Part shown: piece by piece, positions 33,096-40,735 of the stretch
Layout of the letters: each line of letters starts with the position of its first letter
Numbering within the stretch: the first letter of the stretch is position 1
Source: Vicingaceae bacterium
Lineage (GTDB): Bacteria > Bacteroidota > Bacteroidia > Flavobacteriales_E > Vicingaceae
Length of the DNA stretch: 40,857 nucleotides
Direction: 5' to 3'
Assembly: GCA_019429185.1 (NCBI GenBank)
Contig: JAHYJH010000017.1
Span: 1 to 40,857, forward strand
Notes under the pieces: generated by a model
Database searches by the model: none
Told to the model about the DNA's origin: nothing
What the model saw: the letters and a program-made list of their open reading frames with translations, nothing else
Made by a program: the position numbers and the translations under genes

Positions 33096-33716
33096 TTAAT
33101 TAATTTTAGAAAATACATAAAATAATTCTATAGCAATTTGTAAGCTACGTTCGGTATATTTTTCGGCTTGTAATGGTGTTCCATCAAAAGACTTAGGGTC
33201 ATCATAGGTTATTGGAATACGTTTTTCAGCTCCAGCAATAAAAGGGCAACCCTCATCTGCTTGAGAGCAAGTCATAATGGCTGCAAAGTCAGAAGTTGGA
33301 TTAAATGGATGGTTCAATGTTTTAGAAAACCCAATAACAGGTAATGTGTTTTCTCCAAATTTAATTGCATAAATAGGATTCTCTTCTTTAGAAAGCATGG
33401 TAATTTCCAATCCTTGCTCTTTTAATGTTTTACATACAAAAGGAAATAGAGCCGTTGCTTCTGTGCCAGCCGAATAGACATTAATTTTTGGAATATCAAA
33501 ATATGTTGCCATTACGTTAGCCCAAACTTGTGCCAGATGACTTCTTCTGGAATTGTGTGTGCAAATAAAGTTTAAGCGAACTTCTTCATTAGCTGTAATC
33601 TTAGTTTTAATGTAATCGACAAGAGGCTGAAGAACAGTTTTTCTCTCGTCCGATATAGACTCCACATCTAGACTATTGATAAGAGCTTCAATTTTTGGAA
33701 ACAGTTTGTTTTTCAT
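33096..33716 (-). CDS. arsC: Arsenate reductase, low-molecular-weight phosphatase family
   Basis: 206 residues from the ATG at 33716 (a TTG four codons earlier is less likely). P-loop [14 protein letters not shown] (CX5R), second and third redox Cys in [13 protein letters not shown], acid loop ITYDDPKSF. This is the thioredoxin-coupled ArsC type, longer than the usual 130-140 residues because of about 55 extra N-terminal residues; this long form is common in Bacteroidota. It reduces arsenate to arsenite for ACR3. Confidence 0.9.
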   Translation of the reverse strand: MKNKLFPKIEALINSLDVESISDERKTVLQPLVDYIKTKITANEEVRLNFICTHNSRRSHLAQVWANVMATYFDIPKINVYSAGTEATALFPFVCKTLKEQGLEITMLSKEENPIYAIKFGENTLPVIGFSKTLNHPFNPTSDFAAIMTCSQADEGCPFIAGAEKRIPITYDDPKSFDGTPLQAEKYTERSLQIAIELFYVFSKIN

Positions 33717-33778
33717 TAGTTTTAGCAATTATGGCAATTTGTTGGATTAAAACTTTCAAATAATTTCAGAAACAGTTC

Positions 33779-34054
33779 TTAAATATAGTTCCATTTCTCA
33801 GGATTTATGCAATAGTTTATCGACACACCTTCTACCGTTCCTTGAAGAATACCTGCGTTTTTAAGTTCCCTCAAATGTTGACTTATGGTAGCTTGTGCCA
33901 AACCTAAATCAACAACAAGATTCGTATTGCAGCAAGTATCTGATTTTAATAAATATTGAATAATTGCTATGCGGGCTGGATGAGCCAACACTTTAGCATA
34001 AGTTGCTAATTCATTTTGATTATTGTTGAACAAATCTGATTTTGTAACGCCCAT
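33779..34054 (-). CDS. arsR: ArsR-family repressor
   Basis: 91-residue winged-helix metal sensor. LAHPARIAIIQYLLKSDTCCNT carries a vicinal Cys pair where ArsR proteins place As(III) ligands, followed by the recognition helix AQATISQHLRELKNAGIL and the wing VEGVSINYCINPEKW with a third Cys. First gene of the ars operon, 62 bases before arsC. A 16-base dyad upstream (34135-34150) is the likely operator. Confidence 0.92.
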   Translation of the reverse strand: MGVTKSDLFNNNQNELATYAKVLAHPARIAIIQYLLKSDTCCNTNLVVDLGLAQATISQHLRELKNAGILQGTVEGVSINYCINPEKWNYI

Positions 34055-34134
34055 ATTAGTTGATGTTTTTTGATAAAACTTGGTTATCTATATTAGTTTG
34101 TTTATTCAATCTTAATTTTTTGCTATTTTACAAC

Positions 34135-34150
34135 ATCGCAATATTACGAT
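34135..34150. promoter_or_regulatory. Likely ArsR operator
   Basis: ATCGCAATATTACGAT is a 16-base dyad with a single mismatched pair, 81 bases upstream of the arsR start. On the minus strand it is followed by TTG and, 17 bases later, TAAGATTG (one change from TAnnTTTG), so it abuts the probable -33 element. Confidence 0.6.
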
Positions 34151-34247
34151 AATAAAAAATGTAGAGAAAATTATTTTGTATTTTTTAAGAAAGATAAAAG
34201 GAAAAATTATAGTTTTAAGCAAATGCCTGAAAACCTAATAAATCTGT

Positions 34248-34727
34248 TTAAAGTTGGTTAATCAATAATTTAAAAAAATTGGGAATTTCAAATGTTGGCA
34301 TTTTAACATTTGTAACAGATTTGTCTTCACTTTTAGTTTCTGAAGGAGCATTTTCTTCTGAAGTACTTTTTTCTTCTTTCCACTCCTCTACTTTATATTG
34401 ATCTGCAACACTTTCTATCGCAGTAATAATTTCTTTTTCGGAAATAATAGAAGCATCAAACTCAAAGTGACCTTTTTCTGCATCAAAATCAACAGTACTT
34501 GCAACAACGCCATTTAAACCTGCTACCGTTTTTTCTATGGTTTTTGCACAACCCATTTTACAAGTCATACCTTCAATTTTATAATCTACAGCTAACACTT
34601 TAGACTCATCAATAACGGATTTTTCGGAAGTAGTTGCTTCTCCATTGTTTTCTGCTGCACTATTACAAGCTGCAAAAAATCCTAGTGAAGCTACTGTAAG
34701 GGCTAAAAAATAGTTGGTCGCATTCAT
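34248..34727 (-). CDS. Lipoprotein with a heavy-metal-associated (HMA) domain
   Basis: 159 residues. Lipoprotein signal ending SLGFFAAC (Cys 21), an acidic linker, then a ferredoxin-like HMA domain (about 48-110) with GMTCKMGCAKTIEKTVAGL. The metal motif is CxxxC (CKMGC) instead of the usual CxxC, a form I associate with Bacteroidota envelope HMA proteins. A long Ser/Glu/Lys-rich tail and a hydrophobic end (FEIPNFFKLLINQL) follow. It lies 2 bases after the cytosolic HMA gene, so the pair likely handles one metal (copper or a thiophilic metal) inside and outside. Confidence 0.82.
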   Translation of the reverse strand: MNATNYFLALTVASLGFFAACNSAAENNGEATTSEKSVIDESKVLAVDYKIEGMTCKMGCAKTIEKTVAGLNGVVASTVDFDAEKGHFEFDASIISEKEIITAIESVADQYKVEEWKEEKSTSEENAPSETKSEDKSVTNVKMPTFEIPNFFKLLINQL

Positions 34728-34729
34728 AA

Positions 34730-34933
34730 TTATAAGGCTTTATAAAGTTCAGAATCGTTTATAGATTGTTTTATTTTTTCAATATTGATTGTATTTTCAT
34801 CAAACTCAACAGTAGCTTTATCGGGTAAACTAACTGTGTATTGCTTCACTCCTTCTAAATTACCAAGTATGTTTTCTACTGCTTTCACACAATGTCCGCA
34901 ACTCAATCCTTCTATTTTTAATGCTACATTCAT
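34730..34933 (-). CDS. Small HMA-domain copper chaperone (CopZ-like)
   Basis: 67-residue single HMA domain: GLSCGHCVKAVENILGNLEG with the CxxC metal site, then VSLPDKATVEFDENTIN and a final helix. No signal peptide, so cytosolic. Upstream partner of the HMA lipoprotein, 2 bases apart. The adjacent ars operon suggests a metal-resistance cluster, but no copper ATPase is in the window. Confidence 0.88.
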   Translation of the reverse strand: MNVALKIEGLSCGHCVKAVENILGNLEGVKQYTVSLPDKATVEFDENTINIEKIKQSINDSELYKAL

Positions 34934-34952
34934 CTTTAATAATTTAATACCC

Positions 34953-34960
34953 CAAAGGTA
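34953..34960 (-). promoter_or_regulatory. -7 promoter box for the HMA pair
   Basis: Minus strand TACCTTTG matches TAnnTTTG, 19 bases before the ATG at 34933. Confidence 0.55.
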
Positions 34961-35031
34961 AGCTTTTTTTTAATGCCTGTATTTTTTTAAGATTATTTAA
35001 CTTCACTCGGTAATGTTCTCTAAAAAATAGA

Positions 35032-35039
35032 TATTTTTG
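35032..35039 (+). promoter_or_regulatory. -7 promoter box for tRNA-Ser
   Basis: TATTTTTG matches TAnnTTTG, 19 bases before the tRNA 5' end. Confidence 0.5.
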
Positions 35040-35058
35040 CAATCCTTAATTTCTAAAC

Positions 35059-35143
35059 AGAGAGGTGGCCGAGTGGCTTAAGGCGCACGCTTGGAAAGCG
35101 TGTATATGGCAACATATCGGGGGTTCGAATCCCTTCCTCTCTG
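35059..35143 (+). tRNA. tRNA-Ser (anticodon GGA)
   Basis: Acceptor stem AGAGAGG/CCTCTCT with discriminator G; D arm TGGCCGAGTGGCTTAAGGC; anticodon stem CACGC/GCGTG around loop TTGGAAA (anticodon GGA); a long variable arm (TATATGGCAACATAT) typical of tRNA-Ser; T arm GGGGG-TTCGAAT-CCCTT. CCA is not encoded. 85 bases. Confidence 0.96.
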
Positions 35144-35474
35144 CAAATAAAAACCTCAATTTATTGTAAATTAATAAGTTGATGTTTTTTATTTTTGTGT
35201 ATTGTACATTTTTGAATTATAGTAAGATGGAGGCTAAGCGTTTATATTTAACTAAAAATGGATAAGTTATATTTAAGTAATTAATTTTTAATTACTTAAT
35301 ATTACTCTAAATAAGCAAGTTATTCGTTAATTCTGTTTTATGTATGCTTCCAACTAGTAGGCAACCTCTTATTATTTTTTCTATGATGCTTCCTGCTTTT
35401 GTATTCTAATATTTATCTATATTCATTCATTGAAACTTTTTGTTAAAGTAGTTCGTAATAAGTAATAAATTTAT
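35144..35474. other. Gene-free AT-rich stretch between tRNA-Ser and hicA
   Basis: No supported gene. It holds a TATTTTTG box at 35190-35197 that leads only to a 12-codon frame, and a perfect 12-base inverted repeat TTAAGTAATTAA with loop TTT (35273-35299). A stretch downstream of a tRNA gene is a usual integration site, but I find no integrase and no second copy of the tRNA end in the window. Confidence 0.5.
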
Positions 35475-35477
35475 TAC
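35462..35477. promoter_or_regulatory. 16-base palindrome, likely HicB operator
   Basis: GTAATAAATTTATTAC is a perfect palindrome that overlaps the -7 box (35475-35482). Binding here by the HTH of HicB would block transcription. Confidence 0.6.
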
Positions 35478-35482
35478 CTTTG
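35475..35482 (+). promoter_or_regulatory. -7 promoter box for hicAB
   Basis: TACCTTTG matches TAnnTTTG. It ends 6 bases before the ATG at 35489, so the hicA mRNA may be leaderless. Confidence 0.6.
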
Positions 35483-35488
35483 TGTTGT

Positions 35489-35686
35489 ATGAAATACAAT
35501 GATTTGTTTAGGCTTCTTAAAAAAGACGGTTGGTTTGAAGTAAGGCAAAAGGGTAGCCACATAATTATGAAACACCCCATAAAGTCCGAACAATTAACTG
35601 TTCCTAACCATTCGGGAAAAGAAGTAAAAAAAGGTTTATTGACTGCAATACTAAAACAAGCGAAAATTAAAACAACAAAACGATGA
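35489..35686 (+). CDS. hicA: HicA-type mRNA interferase toxin
   Basis: 65-residue double-stranded-RNA-binding-like toxin. YNDLFRLLKKDGWFEVRQKG, catalytic His in GSHIIMKHP, and VPNHSGKEVKKGLLTAILKQ are the complete HicA/YcfA pattern. The frame extends three codons up to a TTG, but the -7 box lies there, so ATG 35489 is the start. The stop overlaps the hicB start (ATGA). It cleaves mRNA unless bound by HicB. Confidence 0.92.
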   Translation: MKYNDLFRLLKKDGWFEVRQKGSHIIMKHPIKSEQLTVPNHSGKEVKKGLLTAILKQAKIKTTKR

Positions 35687-36075
35687 AAAAGCCAAAAATT
35701 AATATAACAGTAACCAAAGAAGATACTGGGTATAGTGCTAATACTTTGGTAAACGGTAATTTTATTGCAACCGAATCTGAAACTTTTGAGGAACTTAAAG
35801 TATCTATTTTGGAAGCTGTAAATCTTACTTTTGAGGAACAAGGCTTTGTTTATACTATAAACGAACTTCTGTTTAAATACGACCTTGAAAGTTTCTTTGA
35901 TTTTTATAAGGTTATCAATGCAAAGGCACTTTCCGAACGTATAGGAATGAATCAAAGCCTTTTGGCTCAATACATTAAAGGCATAAAAAAACCCTCTGCA
36001 CCTCAAACTAAACGTATTTTGCAAGGGGTTCAGCAAATAGGTAGGGAACTTTCCGAAGTTCGTTTTTTACTTTAA
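35683..36075 (+). CDS. hicB: HicB-type antitoxin with C-terminal helix-turn-helix
   Basis: 130 residues. The N-terminal partial RNase H-like domain (INITVTKEDTGYSANTLVNG; ETFEELKVSILEAVNLTFEE) neutralises HicA. The C-terminal XRE-like helix-turn-helix (KALSERIGMNQSLLAQYIKG then IKKPSAPQTKRI) binds DNA, probably the palindrome at 35462. It overlaps hicA by 4 bases. Intact pair. A long minus-strand frame over both genes is antisense shadow. Confidence 0.88.
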   Translation: MKKPKINITVTKEDTGYSANTLVNGNFIATESETFEELKVSILEAVNLTFEEQGFVYTINELLFKYDLESFFDFYKVINAKALSERIGMNQSLLAQYIKGIKKPSAPQTKRILQGVQQIGRELSEVRFLL

Positions 36076-36142
36076 CATACTCAACACACATAGCTTTTTT
36101 TGTCTTATATCAGCCATTTCTAAGTAACTGATTTTATTTTTA

Positions 36143-36150
36143 TATTTTTG
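36143..36150 (+). promoter_or_regulatory. -7 promoter box for corA
   Basis: TATTTTTG matches TAnnTTTG, 28 bases before the ATG at 36179. Confidence 0.5.
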
Positions 36151-36178
36151 TTACAACTAATCTTCATAGTAAACACTA

Positions 36179-37264
36179 ATGGCTAAAATTCAAAAACCTA
36201 CTAAAAGTACTACTTCATCTACTGCCAAAAAAGCCGGACAACCACCAGGAACACTTATTTATACCGGTAAAAAAACTACCGAAAAAGTAATTGTTACCGT
36301 TTATGATTATACAAGCGATACTTTTGAGGAACAAGAAATTACCCAATTGGATGATTTAGCCAAATTTAAAAACAATACTTCCAACACTTGGATAAATATT
36401 TCGGGATTACACGAAACGGCTTTAATCGAAAAAGTGGGAACTTGTTTTAACTTAGATGCCATGTTATTGGAAGATGTATTAAACACCAACCACCGACCAA
36501 AAGTCGATTTTTTTGAAGACCATCTATTTTTTACCTTAAAATTAATTGGCATCCACTCTAATCAAAAAGATATTGATTACGAGCAAGTAAGTTTTATTCT
36601 CGGAAACGGCTGGCTAATTACTTTTCAAGAAAGAAATGGAGATGTTTACAATAACATTAGAGAAAGATTAAGAAATAAAGTAGGCAAGCTAAGAGATTTA
36701 GGTGTTGAATATCTTTTTTACCGACTTATAGATACTACGGTAGATTATTATTTTTACGTCTCCGATTTTTTGAGCGAAGAAATTCAAGAAATGGAAAACA
36801 AAGTACTGCATGAATTTGATAGTAAATTGTTAGAAGATATTCAATTGCTGAAAAAAGAAGTGAATAAGCTTAAAAGAAGCATCATTCCTGTAAAAGAAGC
36901 TATTTCTCTCTTAGAAAAAGACAGCGAAAGTTTCTTGAAAAAACCAACCAAAAAATTTTTTAAAGATGTTTATGAGCATGTGGTACATTTGAATGATGCG
37001 GTGGACTTACAACGAGACAACATCAGTTCTGTGATGGAATCCTACCAATTTGGTGTAAATAACAAAACCAATAATGTAATGCAATTGCTTACTATTATTT
37101 CTACTATTTTTATTCCCCTAACATTTATTGCAGGTGTTTACGGAATGAACTTTGAAAACATGCCCGAACTTAGCTGGGAATATAGCTACTTTGTTATTTG
37201 GGGACTCATGCTGCTCATTTTCATCATGATGCTGATTTATTTCAAAAGAAAAAAATGGTTGTAA
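36179..37264 (+). CDS. corA: CorA-family magnesium/cobalt channel
   Basis: 361 residues. The large cytosolic N-terminal domain with a long stalk helix (about 200-300) is followed by two membrane helices joined by the signature YGMNFENMPEL (GMN at about 322-324). The first 30 residues are Lys/Thr/Ser-rich and probably disordered. Conducts Mg2+ as a pentamer. Monocistronic. Confidence 0.94.
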   Translation: MAKIQKPTKSTTSSTAKKAGQPPGTLIYTGKKTTEKVIVTVYDYTSDTFEEQEITQLDDLAKFKNNTSNTWINISGLHETALIEKVGTCFNLDAMLLEDVLNTNHRPKVDFFEDHLFFTLKLIGIHSNQKDIDYEQVSFILGNGWLITFQERNGDVYNNIRERLRNKVGKLRDLGVEYLFYRLIDTTVDYYFYVSDFLSEEIQEMENKVLHEFDSKLLEDIQLLKKEVNKLKRSIIPVKEAISLLEKDSESFLKKPTKKFFKDVYEHVVHLNDAVDLQRDNISSVMESYQFGVNNKTNNVMQLLTIISTIFIPLTFIAGVYGMNFENMPELSWEYSYFVIWGLMLLIFIMMLIYFKRKKWL

Positions 37265-37332
37265 TACCTCTTTTTCATTAAATTTACATTTTACTTATAC
37301 ATTATTTTAAATAAAAACAAATAACTCAACCC

Positions 37333-37470
37333 TTTTTATGCCACTGATTACACATATTTACGCAGATTTTTTTTCACTGATTGAATTGAAGAATCAAACA
37401 TTTAGAGTGATATTAACCTAAAATCTGCGAATCGAATCAGTGAAAATTAATGTAATCTGCGGCATAAAAA
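37333..37470. repeat. Structured repeat element upstream of the first T9SS protein
   Basis: Ends are TTTTTATGCC (37333-37342) and GGCATAAAAA (37461-37470), continuing inward with GATTACA/TGTAATC. Inside are CGCAGATTTT (37361-37370) with AAAATCTGCG (37420-37429) and TTTTCACTGATT (37371-37382) with AATCAGTGAAAA (37435-37446). These two inner pairs cross, so they are alternative folds. The right end stands 14 bases before the gene's ATG. A near-copy is at 39043-39179. Confidence 0.85.
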
Positions 37471-37484
37471 ATAACACTTACAAT

Positions 37485-39026
37485 ATGAAAAACATACTAC
37501 TTACCTCAGCACTATTTTTAACCACATTATACCTTACCGCACAAGCCCCCACAATTGAATGGCAAAAATCGTTGGGGGGTTCTGGATGGGATAGAGCCTA
37601 TTCCATTGAACAAACCACAGATGGAGGGTATATAGTTGTTGGATATTCTAACTCAGCTAATGGAGATGTAACAGGTAATCAAGGCAATGAAGATTACTGG
37701 GTAGTTAAATTATCTAATACAGGAGCTATCGTTTGGCAAAAATCGTTAGGAGGTTCTGGAAATGATCAAGCAAACTTCATCCAACAAACTATAGATGGTG
37801 GATATATTGTTGCTGGATATTCTAATTCAACTAATGGAGATGTTACAGGTAGTCGTGGTGGTAAGGATTATTGGATAGTTAAATTAGATAGTATAGGCAC
37901 TATCGAATGGCAAAAATCGTTGGGGGGTTCTGGATATGAAGATGCCCATTCTATTCAACAAACCACGGATGGTGGATATATCATTGCTGGTGGTTCAAAC
38001 TCAACTGATGGAGATGTGACAGGTAATCACGGTAGTTATGATTACTGGGTAGTTAAATTATCTAATACAGGGGCTATCACTTGGCAAAAATCCTTAGGGG
38101 GATCTGGATTAGATTTTTCCAATTCCATCCAACAAACCACCGATAATGGGTATGTTGTTGCTGGAAGATCTAACTCAACTGATGGAGATGTAACAGGTAA
38201 TCATGGTGATTCTGATTATTGGGTGGTTAAATTAGATAGTATGGGAACTATCCTTTGGCAAAAATCGTTGGGGGGTTCTGGATATGAAGATGCCCATTCT
38301 ATTCAACAAACAATAGAAGGTGGATATATAGTTGCTGGACAATCTAATTCAATTGATGGAAATGTAATAGGCAATCATGGCTATACTGATTATTGGGTAG
38401 TTAAATTAAATAGCATAGGAACTATCGAATGGCAAAAAGCCTTAGGTGGCTCTGGAAGTGATTGGGGGTTCTCCATCCAACAAACCACTGATGGAGATTA
38501 TATTGTTGCAGGGAGTTCTGAGTCAACTGATGGAGATGTAACAGGTAATCATGGCTATACTGATTATTGGGTAGTTAAACTGTCGAGTACAGGTACTATA
38601 ATTTGGCAAAAATCTTTAGGAGGAAGTGGAAGAGATGTTGGATACTCTATGTATAAAACAACAGATGGAGGTTGTATAGTTGCTGGATTTTCTTGGTCAA
38701 CCGATGGAGATGTAACTGGTAATCATGGTGGTAGTAATGATTACTGGGTAGTTAAATTATCTGCTACTGTTGGAGTAAATGAAATTACTGTATTTAATGA
38801 ATTTAGTGTTTATCCTAACCCAACAAGCAGCCAAATTATGCTTAAGGTAAACACTAATTTAGTAGGTGCTGTTTACACCATTTATGATAACATGGGTAAA
38901 TCAGTAATGTCAGGGAAAATCAACAACGAACATACTGTAATTGAATTGGATAATTTATCTAATGGTATTTATTTGTTTAGTATTGGAGAAAATAGCCAAC
39001 AGACTTTTAAAGTGATTAAAAATTAA
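37485..39026 (+). CDS. Secreted seven-repeat protein with T9SS sorting domain (copy 1)
   Basis: 513 residues from the ATG at 37485; an in-frame GTG at 37440 lies in the repeat element and is rejected. Signal peptide MKNILLTSALFLTTLYLTAQ. Then seven repeats of 58 residues with the pattern WQKSLGGSG-D-A-SIQQTTDGGYIVAG, NSTDGDVTGNHG, DYWVVKL. Seven such units suggest a beta-propeller-like fold; DGDVTGN could bind calcium (inference). The C-terminal 75 residues are a type A T9SS domain (FSVYPNPTSSQIMLKV ... GIYLFSI ... FKVIKN), so it crosses the outer membrane and is anchored or released. Binding partner unknown. Confidence 0.88.
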   Translation: MKNILLTSALFLTTLYLTAQAPTIEWQKSLGGSGWDRAYSIEQTTDGGYIVVGYSNSANGDVTGNQGNEDYWVVKLSNTGAIVWQKSLGGSGNDQANFIQQTIDGGYIVAGYSNSTNGDVTGSRGGKDYWIVKLDSIGTIEWQKSLGGSGYEDAHSIQQTTDGGYIIAGGSNSTDGDVTGNHGSYDYWVVKLSNTGAITWQKSLGGSGLDFSNSIQQTTDNGYVVAGRSNSTDGDVTGNHGDSDYWVVKLDSMGTILWQKSLGGSGYEDAHSIQQTIEGGYIVAGQSNSIDGNVIGNHGYTDYWVVKLNSIGTIEWQKALGGSGSDWGFSIQQTTDGDYIVAGSSESTDGDVTGNHGYTDYWVVKLSSTGTIIWQKSLGGSGRDVGYSMYKTTDGGCIVAGFSWSTDGDVTGNHGGSNDYWVVKLSATVGVNEITVFNEFSVYPNPTSSQIMLKVNTNLVGAVYTIYDNMGKSVMSGKINNEHTVIELDNLSNGIYLFSIGENSQQTFKVIKN

Positions 39027-39042
39027 CAACTACTTAGCCACT

Positions 39043-39179
39043 CTTAATGCCACAGATTACAAATATTTACGCAGATTTTTTTTCACTGATTGAATTGAAG
39101 AATCCAACATTTAGAGTGATATTTACCTAAAATCTGCGAATCGAATCAGTGAAAATTAATGTAATCTGCGGCATAAAAA
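39043..39179. repeat. Structured repeat element upstream of the second T9SS protein
   Basis: Near-identical to 37333-37470, with a handful of substitutions. In this copy the outer stem is ATGCCACAGATTACA against the complement ATGCCGCAGATTACA (one mismatch). It fills the whole gap between the two genes. Confidence 0.85.
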
Positions 39180-39193
39180 ATAACACTTACAAT

Positions 39194-40735
39194 ATGAAAA
39201 ACCTACTACTTACCTCAGCACTATTTTTAACCACATTATACCTTACCGCACAAGCCCCCTCCATTGAGTGGCAAAAATCTTTAGGGGGATCAGGTGATGA
39301 TTTTGGGCATTCCATCCAACAAACCATTGATGGAGGATATATTGTTGCTGGAAATTCCAACTCAACTGATGGAGATGCAACAGGTAATCATGGTGGCTGG
39401 GATTACTGGATTGTTAAACTAGATAACATAGGCACTATCGAATGGCAACAATCTTTAGGTGGAAGTGGTAATGATTTTGGGTGGAGTATTCAACAAACCA
39501 CAGATGGAGGTTATATAGTTGCTGGAAGTTCTAACTCAACTGATGGAGATGTAACAGGTAATAATGGAGGTGCTGATTACTGGGTGGTTAAACTATCAAA
39601 TTTAGGAGCTATCACTTGGCAAAAAAACATAGGAGGGACTGGGAATGATGAAGCAATTTCTATCCAACAAACCACAGATGGAGGGTATATAGTTACTGGA
39701 AGTTCTATCTCAACCGATGGTGATGTAACAGGTAATAATGGTGGTCAGGATTATTGGGTGGTTAAATTAGATAGCACAGGTACTATCATTTGGCAAAAAT
39801 CGTTGGGGGGGTCTGGAAGTGATGTTGCAACTTCCATTCAACAAACCACAGATGGAGGTTATATAGTTGTTGGTTTTTCTTTTTCATCTGATGGAGACTT
39901 AACAGTTAATTACGGCTTTCGTGATTATTGGGTGGTTAAACTAGATGATACAGGCTCTATTACTTGGCAAAAATCTTTAGGGGGTACTTTACTTGATGAA
40001 GCATTTTCAGTACAACAAACCACAGATGGAGGATATGTAGTTGCTGGTCGTTCTAGATCAACTAACGGAGACGTTACTGGAAATCATGGATTTTATGATT
40101 ATTGGGTAGTTAAACTGAGTAGCTCAGGTGCTATAATATGGGAAAAATCGTTGGGGGGAACTGGATGGGATCATGGATTTTCTATACAACAAGCCACAGA
40201 TGGAGGATATGTAGTTGCTGGATATTCAAATTCTACCGATGGAGATGTGACAGGTAATCATGGTATTAGTGATGATTACTGGATTGTTAAACTATCTAAT
40301 ACAGGATCTATTATTTGGCAAAAATCGTTGGGGGGCACAGGGAATGATGTAGGGCAATCCATTCAACAAACCTTAGATGGAGGTTATATAATTACTGGAT
40401 ATTCTAATTCAACCGATGGAGATGTAACAGGTAATCATGGTGTGTATGATTACTGGGTAGTTAAATTATCTGCTACTGTTGGAGTAAATGAAATTACTGC
40501 ATTCAATGAGTTTAGTATTTACCCTAACCCAACAAGTAGCCAAATTACGCTAAAAGTAAACGCTAATTTAGTAGGTACTGTTTACACCATTTATGATAAC
40601 ATGGGTAAATCAGTAATGTCAGGGAAAATCAACAACGAACATACTGTAATTGAATTGGATAATTTATCTAATGGTATTTATTTGTTTAGTATTGGAGAAA
40701 ATAATAAACAGACTTTTAAGGTAATTAAAAATTAA
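39194..40735 (+). CDS. Secreted seven-repeat protein with T9SS sorting domain (copy 2)
   Basis: 513 residues from the ATG at 39194, the tandem paralogue of the previous gene. Same signal peptide (one change), seven 58-residue repeats (WQKSLGGTG, QQTTDGGYIVAG, STDGDVTGNHG, DYWVVKL) and the same T9SS tail with seven changes in about 88 residues. The last 120 or so bases of coding sequence before the final codons are identical between copies, while the repeats differ clearly. That pattern fits a duplication followed by repeat shuffling or gene conversion at the ends. Blade 4 contains a run of seven Gs near 39805. Confidence 0.88.
   Translation: MKNLLLTSALFLTTLYLTAQAPSIEWQKSLGGSGDDFGHSIQQTIDGGYIVAGNSNSTDGDATGNHGGWDYWIVKLDNIGTIEWQQSLGGSGNDFGWSIQQTTDGGYIVAGSSNSTDGDVTGNNGGADYWVVKLSNLGAITWQKNIGGTGNDEAISIQQTTDGGYIVTGSSISTDGDVTGNNGGQDYWVVKLDSTGTIIWQKSLGGSGSDVATSIQQTTDGGYIVVGFSFSSDGDLTVNYGFRDYWVVKLDDTGSITWQKSLGGTLLDEAFSVQQTTDGGYVVAGRSRSTNGDVTGNHGFYDYWVVKLSSSGAIIWEKSLGGTGWDHGFSIQQATDGGYVVAGYSNSTDGDVTGNHGISDDYWIVKLSNTGSIIWQKSLGGTGNDVGQSIQQTLDGGYIITGYSNSTDGDVTGNHGVYDYWVVKLSATVGVNEITAFNEFSIYPNPTSSQITLKVNANLVGTVYTIYDNMGKSVMSGKINNEHTVIELDNLSNGIYLFSIGENNKQTFKVIKN

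Noticed and set aside
35443-36036. A 197-codon minus-strand ORF
   Set aside because: Antisense to hicA and hicB, which are both recognisable and overlap as a proper operon; the minus-strand product resembles nothing.
35059-36075. Integrated island at tRNA-Ser carrying hicAB
   Set aside because: No integrase gene and no duplicated tRNA 3' end found downstream; corA follows with normal composition.
37560-40460. Repeats that might be taken for CRISPR or a repeat-spacer array
   Set aside because: The 174-base periodicity is protein-coding (58-residue units in frame). The heptamer arrays elsewhere have no spacers. No cas genes.
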